Positions 1 to 10,133 of a stretch of DNA of 64,000 nucleotides are shown here, piece by piece. Within the stretch, counting starts at the first letter, position 1. Every line of letters starts with the position of its first letter. Under the pieces are notes generated by a model. That model ran no database searches, was not told the origin of the DNA, and was given only the letters and a program-made list of their open reading frames with translations. The DNA is from Pseudisothecium myosuroides (lineage: Eukaryota; Streptophyta; Bryopsida; Hypnales; Lembophyllaceae), in contig OX637295.1 in the NCBI GenBank assembly GCA_951799445.1, positions 18,972,001-19,036,000 on the forward strand, read 5' to 3'. Made by a program: the position numbers and the translations under genes.

Positions 1-97
1 GCACATCGTGGAGCATAAGACCTAGCCTTCGTACAATTTCACAAAAACAACGAGATGCCAAATTACCTGTAGGCAGGACCTCCGAGGTCGCCTTCCT

Positions 98-436
98 CTA
101 AACATGTGCACACACAATTGCTAGATGAAGCATACCTGCTGCAATGTCTTCCTCGTCGATCTTGGTGTTGTCAGAGGCGGATTCGGTGTCGGTACTCATC
201 GTGCCTTTTCTGGAAGCACGTTGGTTCCCGTCACTAGATTTGCCCCTCAATCCTTCACGGCGACGACGTTGACCATGTAGTCTAGCACTCTTTCGCACAA
301 TGCGGCCCTTTGGTTTTTTCTTAACTACAGCATCAGTGGCGTTGCGCGGCGTAACACGCTTCTTTCTAATTAAACAAACAACCACGTCGGATTTAGTATG
401 CGCAAGGACGACCGCAAGAGTACAAGGCACCTGCAA
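98..436 (-). other. Unrecognised basic ORF, doubtful
   Basis: I do not recognise this 112-codon open frame. Its middle is rich in Lys and Arg, with KKKPKGRIVRK and GQRRRR runs that look like nuclear-localisation signals, followed by a Ser/Thr/Asp/Glu-rich tail. It lies upstream of and opposite to the CACTA transposase relic. It could be a decayed exon of that element's second gene, or a chance frame. No splice partners were found. Composition is the only support. Confidence 0.15.
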
Positions 437-2179
437 ATTCTATACACGCTTCTACAAAAGAGCAACAGTGCCGTGCGCTACGTTTGGCGATCCGTCAAAA
501 ACAGGCTTAGGGTTACAAATGCCCTTTGCGACGGCGTAGGTATGTTTCCTTCCCTTCTATACGGCTATGTGTCGGGCTAACGGTCGCCCGCCACGAAGTC
601 AGACTCATTCTTGCCGCCCCGCAATTCTATGACTACAGAATTACTTATCGACTACTCGCGCCATCTCTACAGTCATATGCCTCAACTAGTGAAGTAGGAG
701 AAAACAACTGCTTTATGACTGGGTGACAATCGACCTCCAATTAATTGTGGGCGTTGAACTGAAAACCTACGGGCACGCCGCCGGTAGCTGTCCCCATGCG
801 CTACCTGGAAGAATGGAAGATTATGCTTACAGATCTGCTGCGGTGACTTCCATAGGCTTCATGCGTTCCTTATTTTCAGCTACACGCTGGTCTTTGAGAA
901 GTTCGTATGCTGTCTTTGTTTCTTCTCCACCTTGCACATTGCCCTCGTCCATGTTACTCTGATCCCTTAGGGCCTTCCGCGCCTATGCTGCCTGAAGATT
1001 TGTTGCTGTGAAGAAGGGCGATGTAGCACGGCTCTAATACAGCACCAGAGTGAGTAGCACCCCCCTGCTATAACGCTCAATTGAACAAAGTCTTAACGGT
1101 GATCTGGGGCAAGGGTTTTCATGTTGCTGTTTGCCTATGCGGGGAGGAGGAGGAGGAGTTCAGGGCGCCACGAGGAAGCCTGCATCGTAAGCAAAGAAGT
1201 CCTCCGTGCTTGAGGAAGAGACGGCTATGTGGAGTGCACTCAGAGCACAAGGAAAGAAAGACGGCCCCAAATCTTAATGAAGATATTGTAATTAATGGTC
1301 AGTCAGTGTTGATGGAACGTTTTGTTTTATGCATATCTTATAGTGTTCATTAGATAAGATTGTGGTCCGATTGCCCTTGATAAAACAAATTATGGACACA
1401 TGTAGGCTTGTCTTGGAGGCTTCTTTGTTACCCCGCAACTCAGAAATGCGAAAGACAATGGACTTCGAAGGAAACATGTTTGAGCAATGAGCGGGGACGG
1501 AAAGCACTAGTTGTAAGGGTAAGTGCCCTAAAACCGCTTCAGCAAGAGGATTTTTTTGATTTTGCGGGCTTTCTTTTCTCCTTAGCATTTGTTTCCATTT
1601 TCTTGTCGTCCAATTTTTGTATCCATCTCCTTAGTTTTTTTGTCAGCTGCTTCTTGTATCCATTTCGATCCTCGCAGGCTTTTTCTCAGATACCTTCAGT
1701 GGCCTAGTTGATGGCATTTTATTCGCGTTGTTTTAACTGGCACATTCTATCCTCGTTCTTTTCTTATCTTGTCTTGTATCCTGGGCACAATGTATGTATT
1801 TGGTTAGCCATCCAGTGCCGCATATTTCTGGGACTGTGCACTTCTTTTTCCAGTCATCAGCCAAACGGAGTCAAGCAATAACACAAGTATGACTGAAGTG
1901 AGTCATTGTTAAGTTGTGGGAAGTATGAAATGACTAAACCAGTAGTCGTAAAAGTCATAGTGTAGTCACCTATAGTAAGCCAAGTGTACTTAGCATTTGA
2001 CAATCGCCATAGAGGAACTCTGTAGTAGGCAGAATTGCTACTTCACCCCACAACACAACGGACCTGTTCTAATCTGTGCGTTTTCATTTGTAGAGAGTAT
2101 TGTCTAGTAGACCACGATGTTCATTGCTTGGGAAACGCGTTTATGTACGTGAAAAGCAACTGCGCCTTGGAAGATCAAA
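437..2179. other. No gene seen; flank of CACTA relic
   Basis: Only short overlapping frames occur here, none with recognisable protein. The short motif AGTCAT and its relatives recur (for example near 670, 1920 and 1950) and again at 6600-6870 on the other side of the transposase relic. This could be a remnant of CACTA subterminal repeats. I could not locate terminal CACTA ends. Confidence 0.3.
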
Positions 2180-2464
2180 ATGATACCAGCACGGCTACCC
2201 CTGTTGGATATGCGCAGGGAACACCTTAGAAATGACCGCCTTTGGATTCGTGAGCTTGAGAGAGCTCGCCTCTCCAACGTGACACGATTGCATTGTCCAT
2301 GCACAACATGTCAAGGTCGAAGGAGATTGCTTATAAAGACTGTGAAAGATCATCTCATAAGACATGGCCGGCATCCGGACTTTAGGGTGTGGAGGGGTCC
2401 TAGAAATCGAGATTCCTCTGACGACAAGTGGGAGCAGGCATATTGGGTCCACATGAGAACTTGA
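2180..2464 (+). pseudogene. Transposase-associated domain of CACTA element
   Basis: The frame contains LHCPCTTCQGRR, then a KTVKDHLIRHG segment and FRVWRGP. This matches the usual layout of the plant transposase-associated domain (CPC-x2-C, then HL-x2-G, then a tryptophan). In the family it is the N-terminal Cys/His region of Tnp2-like proteins and probably binds DNA. The frame runs into a stop at 2462-2464, and the transposase continues in another frame from about 2428. A frameshift therefore separates this domain from the core, unless an unrecognised intron joins them. Confidence 0.7.
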
Positions 2465-3950
2465 ATGTCCAAGTGGACGCCCAAGTTGATAAGCGCGGGA
2501 TGGTGGAAAATGCCTTCTTGCAAGAAGAGGAGATGGAGACTGCGGAGGAGATATTTCGGCAGGAAGTGGCAGACGCCTTTATGGTAGGAGATTTGGTGCA
2601 TGAGGAATGCAGTGCTGGGGCAGTGGGTGATGATGCGGACGTTGAAGGAGGAGAAGACGATCCAATTGCTGACCATAGTGGTGCAGGAGCAACTGAAGAT
2701 CCGAACTATGACCCTCGTGAGTTGGAGGAGGCCATTCAGCCACTGTACACTGGGGCGAGGTGCACGACATTGGCTGCTACAATCTTGCTTATGAATCTTA
2801 GCACAGTACATGGGGTGAGTAATGCCTTTGCTGACGAATTGTTCACCATCTTGCGGGGCCACCTTCTGCCGGAGACAAATAGCTTGCCAAAAAACTACCA
2901 TGCTGTGAAGTCCTTGACACAAAAATTGGGTCTTGCATATAAAAGAATACATGCATGCGAAAAAGTATGTGTCTTATTCCGAGGTGAGCATGTAGACGCT
3001 GTTCGCTGTCCCAAGTGTGATGGGCCTAGGTACAGAGATGAGCAACGGAAGAAGTTCCCAGTGAAAGTGTTGCGGCATTTTCCAATAATACCGCGACTGC
3101 AAAGAATGTTTAGGAGCCCTGCTATATCTAAATTGATGCTATGGCATTCCAAAAATAGGAGCGACCAAGAAGGTGGGGATGGATTGGTCCGTCATCCATG
3201 TGACTCGAAGGCTTGGCGGCATTTTCACGACAGTGTTGATCCCACGTTTGGCAATGACCCCCGGAATGCTCATTTTGCTTTGGCCGCAGATGGAGTAAAT
3301 CCTTTCAAGCAAAATTGTTCTTCGTGGTCTACATGGCCCATACTTTTGCTTAATTACAATTTGCCACCATGGTTGAGCACAAAAAAAAATTTTGTCCTCC
3401 TGGCATTGTTAATTCCGGGGAGGCAATCAGTGACATGTGAAGTCTTTGACGTGTACTTGGAGCCGGTTGTGGAGGAATTTCTGCAATTATGGACAGGAGT
3501 TCAAGCTTATGACATAACGAAGGACGTTCATGCTAGAGATTTTGTACTGCGAGGAATGTTGATTTGGACTATTCACAATTTCCTTCGATATGGCATGGTT
3601 GGAGGAGTTGCTCATCAAGGTTTTGCCGCCTGTCCTTGGTGTGGGTCAGACTTGGGTGCGGAGCATTCGGTGGAGCTAGGCAAACAAACTTTTTGTGGAA
3701 GTAGGCGTTGGTTACCTGCAGGTCACAACTGTCGGTCCCCAGAAATGAAAGACAATTTCAATGGCTTCATGGAGAATCGTGCAAAACCAAAAGCGGTCAC
3801 TGTCGAGGAATAATTGCAACATGCAGCTGAGTATGAAGCATGGAAACGAGCAGGGAGTCGAGAAGGAACGGGCGGAGATCCATCCAAAGTGCACGGCGTT
3901 AAGCGTACAACCATCCTGCATACATTGCCGTATTGGAAGGTATCGTAGAA
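2428..3950 (+). pseudogene. Tnp2 transposase core (CACTA), N-terminal part
   Basis: The open frame of 461 codons (2428-3813) starts with an acidic linker. It then shows RIHACEKVCVLFRGE, a zinc-binding pair around RCPKCDGPRYRDE, HFPIIPRLQRMF, the WHSKNRS segment, ALAADGVNPF, WPILLLNYNLPPW, and CPWCGSDLG. These are typical Tnp2 landmarks, in the right order. After a TAA at 3811-3813 the same frame continues as LQHAAEYEAWKRAG and then RTTILHTLPYWK, another Tnp2 hallmark. The stop is therefore a nonsense mutation inside the coding region. The protein would cut and join element DNA in the nucleus, but this copy is dead. Confidence 0.85.
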
Positions 3951-4307
3951 CTCTGGCCTCGTCTTCTCATGTCCGAATGGTTATTTTCTGAACCTTATAG
4001 AATATAATGCTATAGGCTCTGTGTCAATGACAATTTGGAGTCTTCAAAGCAGAGGTTCACCCTTTTAGAAAGGCTGAAGTAGGTTGGAGAGGATGTGAGG
4101 TAGTCGGCAACATGGGTGGGAGAGAAGACTTCTGTCTTACTGGCATGTGACTATGAAGTTCCCGTCATAGTAGGACTTAGTAACTTTTGAGTCAGAAGAT
4201 AAGCCTCAAGAAACTGAGGGCAACTATAGCGGAACTGGTAGACGACTGGGACTTAGTCATATTTCAGTTGCCGGGCAACTATTGTAGAGAAGGAGTAGTC
4301 TCAAGTA

Positions 4308-4620
4308 ATGAAACTATCAGACGTCTCAGAGTCTCCGGTGACAGAAATCCTTACGCTTTTTCTGTCGTCTGTGCAGGGCTTGCTCATTCGGTACACACTA
4401 GATCCTATGCACTGCGAAATGAACCTCGCAAAAAATTTCTTGAAGACCATTACGGGAAAAAAAGACACAGTCAAAGTTAGACGTGATTTATAGAGGCGAA
4501 ACATACGAAGGCACTTGTGGTTGACCCCAAATCCTAGAAATCCTGCAAAGCTGGTGAAACCAGCGGCAGCATATGTGCTCTCTGATGCAGAATTTGAGGT
4601 TTTTGCTTCCGTCATAGTCA
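4308..4620 (+). pseudogene. Tnp2 transposase core, C-terminal part
   Basis: The frame reads LIRYTLDPMHCEMNLAKNF followed by TGKKDTVKVRRDL. This corresponds to the conserved Tnp2 stretch with a D-x-MH-x-E-x-N signature. After a TAG at 4490-4492, in the position of a probable glutamine codon, the same frame continues with RRHLWLTPNPRNP and AAYVLSDAEFEVFASVI. A shift near 4610 then leads to the DUF4218 part. About 360 bp (3950-4307) between the two core halves lack recognisable coding and may be an old intron or an insertion. Confidence 0.75.
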
Positions 4621-5277
4621 TTGAAGACTCCGTCCGGCTACTCATCGGACTTAGGGAAGCACATACAAAAGAAGAACTTTAGTGGGCTAAAGTCGCACAA
4701 TTATTATATTCTAATGCAGCAAATACTACCACTAGCACTAAGAAGATTGATGCAGCCAGGGCCAAGGATGGCAGTTATGAGGATGAGCAAAGTTTTCCGC
4801 AGGATCTGCACCAAAGTATACAATCCAGCCGAGTTTGCATCCCTCTCTCTTGATGTGGCAGAGAGCATGGCATTGCTAGAGATGGAGTTCCTCCCATCTT
4901 TCTTTGACATCATGATGCATCACCCGTATCATCTCGTGCAAGAGCTCGACCTATGCGGACCGGTTAGTGCCAGGTGGATGTACCCGGTTGAACGAAACAT
5001 GAAGACGTTGAAGAATTATGTGAGAAATTTTGCCAGGCCTAAGGCATGTATGGCAGAGGGATACCTCAAGGACGAATGCATAGGATTCATCACAGAGTAC
5101 ATGCAAACGTTCGACGTCACCCAACGGCGTGTTTGGGATGCGAACGAAGAGTACGGCGACGCAGAGGAGGTTGTACAAGGCTTAGGCAAACCATACGATA
5201 TGACCCCAGCACTGCGAGACGAAGCCCATCGCTATGTCTTGTCAAATGTATCTTGCATGCAGGAATTCTATGCGTAA
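4621..5277 (+). pseudogene. DUF4218 region of CACTA transposase
   Basis: This frame of about 218 codons begins with KTPSGYSSDL and GLKSHNYYILMQQILPLAL, the conserved block joining the Tnp2 core to DUF4218 in plant CACTA proteins. It continues with SLDVAESMALLEMEFLPSFF, HPYHLVQELDLCGPV and MYPVERNMKTLKNYVRN, the DUF4218 core. Its function is unknown beyond association with the transposase. The upstream junction is a frameshift. Downstream the frame ends at 5277, after EFYA. Confidence 0.8.
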
Positions 5278-5620
5278 GTTGCAACATGACCTTCTATATG
5301 TGCAGCCTAGAGAAAGCATTCCGTCATGAACAAAACGTGTGTGACTATTTCAATTTTATTTCCGCACTTCCAGTGCAGTTAATTATGGCTTTGGCGAGAA
5401 GTGGAATGGTATCGTTGAATGCCCTCCAGCTGTCATATAAGACTTGTCTCATAGTCATTGTGGAAGCTATTGACTTCTTGAAGAGTGGAGGCCAACTAAA
5501 GAATTACTCGTTGCAGTCATATTAAAGTAATCCACGTGGGGGTAAGACGGAGGAGGGTGTTGTAGATGTTAAAGTCCAGTCTTCCCTCCCTTAGTGATGG
5601 TTCAGTAGCTTCTACTGCAT

Positions 5621-6380
5621 TTGCTAACGACGATTAATACATGCAAGAAGTGGAAGGCCGAAAATGAGTTGGATCCCAGCATTCAGTCATTTGAAGAGTG
5701 GGTGCAGAGCGCGGTACGAAATTCAGCTCTGAATGTAACAAACACGGAGGAAATGGACCGCCTCCTGTTGAGCGTGAAGCCTTCCCAGAAAGCAGCACGG
5801 TACACAAGGATGACCGCATATGGGAACCATTTTAGAGTAGACGATGGAGATCGACACTACTCGGTTCCAAACGTACAACAGTGGAGTAGCTTCGATTTTC
5901 CAGGTTCCAACTGCAGATGCCAGAGACGTTTCTGTGAACTACGTGGGGGTTCTCAAGGACATACTGAAGCTTGATTACGGACCACTACATATGCCGATCA
6001 TTCTTTTTTGATGTGAGTGGATGAAGACACGTGACAATAGAAGTAATGCAACGTACATCCGGGATGACGCTGGTTTTTTGATTGTGAATTTCCATCACAC
6101 ACTACCACGCATGTCGGAGCCTTTTATTTTTCCAGGACAAGCCACACAAGTCTTCTTCTCCGATGTGCCCCAAAAACCTGGATGGAAAGTAGTTTTACAA
6201 AAAGAAGCTCGGGCGAAGAGGGAGGTCGTGGATACATTAGACGTGTTTATAACCACCACAGTTGAGACATCGGGTCTAACTGCTCCTGAAATTGTGTTGC
6301 CTCCACCACAAGTCGCCTCTCTAATTGGGGCCATAGATCTCTCTCCAGAAGACAATTTATTAGCACAAGCAAAGTATTAG
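5621..6380 (+). pseudogene. DUF4216 region of CACTA transposase
   Basis: Two frame pieces. The first (5621-5880) has YTRMTAYGNHFRVDDGD. After a frame change comes VPTADARDVSVNYVGVLKD and LKLDYGPLHMPIILF. An in-frame TGA follows, at the place where the family has a residue before C-x-W, and then WMKTRDN, IRDDAGFLIVNFHHT, EPFIFPGQATQVFF and GWKVVLQ. These are the DUF4216 landmarks of CACTA proteins. At least one shift and one nonsense codon break it. Confidence 0.75.
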
Positions 6381-6845
6381 CTAGGAGAACTACCCTATGT
6401 AGCGGCTAATGAGAATGTCAGAATTCTTGCCATATTACATGACTTCTGAAAGGCAAATTTTATCACACCTCAGCATGTGCGTTATTTTTAATATTTTATT
6501 GTTGTGCATATTGCAAATTCAGAGGTTCTATTATGGACACCTTCATGTCCACTATAATCGCTAAGGTTGTGAAGACAGTCTTCCTGCAGTGCTTTTCCAG
6601 TAAAATCTCAGTCATTTGTGCCACATGCGCAACTCTAGAATGACTGAATCCATTCGGCTGCCTACTCTTTGAGGACCACATCACGATTTTAAGGGATTGT
6701 CTGCTGAAAACTATCGGACGAATGCAATCTAAATCGCAGAATCGTTCAGTCCTCATCCTCCAGTCATGTCTATTACTACACCGCGACTACTTCCTTATAC
6801 ACTTTACAGTGCCAGTGTTATTACGGAGCCCCAATCGCTTAGCAT
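6381..6845. other. No gene seen between CACTA and Copia relics
   Basis: Short shadow frames only. Several CAGTCAT/AGTCATT motifs occur here (about 6608, 6763 and 6863), which may be CACTA subterminal repeats. No Copia 3' half (integrase, reverse transcriptase or a second LTR) is visible, so the Copia relic is truncated at its junction with this stretch. Confidence 0.3.
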
Positions 6846-7892
6846 TCATTTCGGAGCGACAGTCATTGTGCAGTGGGTTGTGAAAGCCGGCTTTTTCTTG
6901 TAGTGACCACCGATCCCCTGAACAGGTCGCTGCTCGTGAGATACGTCTTAATACATAGTGAACAAGGCCTTGTTATCGGTCATATGCTTAGTACAACCAC
7001 TGTCCACAAACCAGGAATTTGAATCTGAAGAAACCTCCTCAATCATTGCCATGAACGCCTTGTAGCTAGTATGTTTCTTGCTGCTTTGACCCTGGTTCTG
7101 CGATTCTTGATGCTCCCTCTGTTCTTCTTCGGTAGCAGTACATTCGCGGCCCTAGTGTCCAAGCAGACCGCACTTCCAGCATTTTGTAATCTTCTTGTGA
7201 TCAGTGATTTCCTTGCGCCTGGTGGCTCGCTGCTCAGGCGTGTACTCAAATAATTTACTACTTGCTGCTACGTAAGCAGCTGTCGCAGTGGTTTCATCGA
7301 CCCTTGATTTGAGTGTGCTTTCAGTTTGCAGTAGCTGGAGAGTTAAATTGTCCAAGGTTTTGGCTGCATCAGGCTGCATGCGCCAAGCTAGTATCAGACT
7401 GTCAAAACCTCCTGATAGATTGCACAAGATTTTTGAGATTACTGCTTGCTCATTAAACGTAGTGTCACCTCTGGACGCTAACTGCTGTATAATTACATCC
7501 AGCTTTCCTACAAAGTTTGCTGTACTATCTCCTTGAGGCGTAGCACATTTATAAAACTCTTGTTGCAAAGTGTGGATGTTTTTTGAGGCGTTCTGTTCAT
7601 GGAAAAGTTTCAATTTATCCCAGATCTGCTTGGATGTAATGCAGCTAGTAATGTGCTTAAGCATACTTTCATCTATGGCCTGACAAAGAAGATTGACTGC
7701 TTAGTTGTCTCTTTTGCGCCAGGCAGCTCTAAGATCAGCGTCTGCTGTTGCTACTGGTTTTTCCTCACTTCCGTCCACTACATCCATGAGTTCCTGTCCC
7801 AGTAAAACAACTCGCTTCTGGAACTTCCATATGTGGAAATTTGTGCCCTTAAATCGTGAGATGCCTCCCAAGTCGCGGCTACCGTCGGCCAT
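6846..7892 (-). pseudogene. Copia gag-protease fragment with nonsense codons
   Basis: One continuous minus-strand frame. It starts MADGSRDLGGISRFKG and has FHIWKFQ typical of Copia Gag N-termini. The UBN2-like Gag region (TSKQIWDKL, LQQEFYKC, ISKILCNL) follows, then a CCHC zinc knuckle CWKCGLLGH-x-GREC, then the protease active-site region NSWFVDSGCTKHMTDNKAL. Four stops interrupt it: TAA at 7701-7703, TAG at 7152-7154 inside the zinc knuckle, TAA just after FTMY (about 6947), and TGA at 6846-6848. Each can be explained by one C-to-T or G-to-A transition. In the family Gag packages the RNA and the DSG protease matures the polyprotein. Confidence 0.85.
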
Positions 7893-7950
7893 GAAAACAG
7901 AGTAAAAGTTGAACGGTATTTTAAACTCAATTTGTTTGCAAATTTAAAAT

Positions 7951-7963
7951 AGAGCCCATAACC
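7951..7963 (-). other. Copia primer-binding site, half-tRNA type
   Basis: The minus strand reads GGTTATGGGCTC immediately after the LTR end. It is complementary, with one mismatch, to the anticodon stem-loop region (GGGCCCATAACC) of plant initiator tRNA-Met as I know it. Some Copia elements prime from such an internal tRNA site rather than the tRNA 3' end. Confidence 0.6.
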
Positions 7964-8345
7964 TGTTGTTTAACTACAACGACTTGTCAGTCACACAAGC
8001 ATCAAACTCATACTTTATCACAAGGAGAACAGATACTCGTAGTCTCTTCCTGACAGTCAAAACAAGTGTATATTAATGCTTAATATAACTTACATACTAC
8101 CCTCTGCACCATGCTTGGTCTACAGAGTACACCATGACTGCACGGACTCTAAAACCAGTGCTTCATGAGCATGACAACCTACGTAACAGAGAGAGACTCA
8201 AACGGCTCAGTACTCAAGTTAATACCCAGTGCTGGTACTGGAGGTAAGTATCAAGAAGCTCTATTGATTCGGTTATTAGTTGCTGGTACATCATGATGCC
8301 GAGTTCTCATCCATGTGAGTCATCTAGTGCTGGGTACATCCAACA
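7964..8345 (-). repeat. Copia 5' LTR
   Basis: This 382-bp stretch begins TGTTG and ends CAACA when read on the minus strand, giving perfect 5-bp terminal inverted repeats of the TG...CA class. It abuts the primer-binding site exactly. No partner LTR was found in the window, so the assignment rests on terminal structure and position. Confidence 0.7.
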
Positions 8346-9216
8346 GAAATGATTCAATCTACTTAGAATTTTAATTGCATATAGATGTGCTTAAATTTTT
8401 TAATTTAAACAATATGAAAGTTAAGAAAAGTCTATCTGGTATACATGGAAATAATAGTGGAAAATATTGATGGTTGAATTTTATGATGCAAAATAGCCAA
8501 AATTGAACCAATTGAATTCTACAAATTATCCAAAAATATGTGCACGTTATTTATTGAAATCCAACATTTAGTAGATGTAACCAATGTAACTTCTACATCA
8601 TCTTTAGAAATTTTAGGAATTATTCTAATTCTTTTATAATTTGGATACTTAAGATTGAGAGCACTAATTTCAATATCAAGGGAAAATAGATATCTAGACA
8701 ATATACATTTCTTAATCTGCTTCACATTTCATGATAAGTGGATTTCTTTCATCATTCTAGTCATATTAAGAGAAACTTGTCTTCAAATCTTGTCCATCCT
8801 TTCTTTGCACAAGACTTCTTTTTCTAATTTTATTTTATAACATTATATGTTTGAAAATTTGAAAATCTAAGAGTGCTACAATTAGAAGGCATTTCACTTT
8901 ACAATAGTTTAGTTTAAAAAGTAATAAAATTTTATTACCAATTGCTTTGAGTTTGCAATTAAAATTTTAAAAAGGCACATTTTGTCCTCAATAGCTTCAA
9001 GGGGCTGAAAGTGCCATGCCATTACTACTAAAGTGTAGTATGGTAGTTTTCTAAAGTAATCTTGATAGCCATGCAAAGATGTGGATCATTTTTTTCTACT
9101 TTTTAATATTATTAGACAACAGAGAATACATTTTTATGAAGTTTAATCAAAATTGATCTTATGAAAAGTTCAAAAACATTGACTATATACAATTTTTAAT
9201 TCCAAACTTCAAAATA
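8346..9216. other. AT-rich DNA, nothing recognised
   Basis: Strongly AT-rich stretch with short chance frames only, between the Copia LTR and the first TTAA element. I see no gene or clear repeat end. Confidence 0.3.
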
Positions 9217-10133
9217 TTAACCCCTAAAGTCCCATTGTCTTTGGGGGGGACAAAATGGATTTCGGGCAGGCTCCTATGGTCTCAATATTTGTTGTGGTTT
9301 TCTGAGTTTTTTTTGAAGACTAAAAAACACATTAGCTTTCCGAAAATATGATTCTTATTTCAATTGAAGCCTGGGAGCAAAAGTTATAGCACAAAAAGCC
9401 CTTTTTTTAGTTCGACGGGCAGAAAAAAACCTTCAAAAAAACTTAAAGTAAAAGATTTTAAAAATTTGTTTTATATAGATTATATTTTTATGTACATGGA
9501 AAGCTTTGATTTATTCCATTTGGATTTGTTATGTGAAAGTTATGGACAATCTTGTTTTTCGGGTAATTAGAGCATCTTCTTGAAAAAATAACTTGTAGGA
9601 TTCATTTCTGACCTCAATTTTCATAATTTTTCAAAAAACTAAGTTTCACAAAGTTAAGATCTCACCATTGAGATTAGTGTATTTCAATTCCATCTTAGAG
9701 CTATTAACAATTTAGTTTTTCCTTCAATATTGAACCTACTTCTACTTAACAATTTTTTAATGAGTGAAAATTAAGTGTATTTTTTTTGAATTTTTTTCCT
9801 AGACTCTCAACTTAATTCTTTATTATATAAAATTAGAAATTCAAAATCAATAGAGCAAAAATTATAAGTTATGAAGGTTCAAAGCCAAAAAATGTAGTTG
9901 AGCGAGGTGCAAAAAAACTTGTTTTTTTCACTTTAAACGCAAATATCTTGCAATCTACACGGTCAAAGTTTGTGAAATTTCTTCCACACATTCTTATACT
10001 AGTCTAGTACAAGATCCTACAGTTAGATATGCAAAAAAAAAAACATTAAAATTTATTTTTTGCTCTTTGCTAGAGAAATGGCAGTTTTGAGTGTTTTTTG
10101 ATGGAAAAGAGGCCTTGGGACTTTAGGGGTTAA
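9217..10133 (+). mobile_element. TTAA-flanked non-autonomous element, copy A
   Basis: A 917-bp unit bounded by TTAA at 9217-9220 and 10130-10133. Immediately inside are inverted ends CCCCTAAAGTCCCA (left) and its complement (right), identical over 14 bp. Bases outside the TTAA do not match, so the duplicated target is TTAA alone. The interior has no long frame. It shares ordered blocks with copies B, C, D and G, such as the end motif with TCGGGCAGG, a block near 9675-9760 with CTACTTCTACTTAA, and one near 9940-9960. TTAA targets and CCC(T/C)-type ends are hallmarks of piggyBac transposons. That affiliation is an inference, since no transposase is present. Confidence 0.75.

Larger units (their letters stand above)
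2180..6380 (+). mobile_element. CACTA (En/Spm) transposon relic, Tnp2-type transposase
   Basis: A decayed autonomous CACTA element. In order on the plus strand the sequence shows a transposase-associated Cys/His domain, the Tnp2 transposase core, a DUF4218 segment and a DUF4216 segment. This is the canonical order in plant CACTA transposases. The frames are broken by stops and shifts, so no functional protein can be made. Terminal inverted repeats and a 3-bp target duplication were not found, so the element limits are those of the coding remains only. A 204-bp MITE with CACTA-type ends lies at 30129-30332, showing that CACTA activity has existed in this genome. Confidence 0.85.
6846..8345 (-). 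mobile_element. Ty1/Copia retrotransposon, 5' half only
   Basis: Read on the minus strand this is a 5' LTR (8345-7964), a primer-binding site (7963-7951), gag (from 7892) and the start of the protease (to about 6846). Integrase, reverse transcriptase, RNase H and the 3' LTR are absent. Order, LTR structure and half-tRNA primer site agree with the Copia superfamily. The coding frame is continuous but carries several nonsense codons, so the copy is inactive and truncated. Confidence 0.85.

Noticed and set aside
1292..1707. Overlapping ~100-codon frames on both strands
   Set aside because: No family resemblance and low-complexity composition; the frames overlap on opposite strands.
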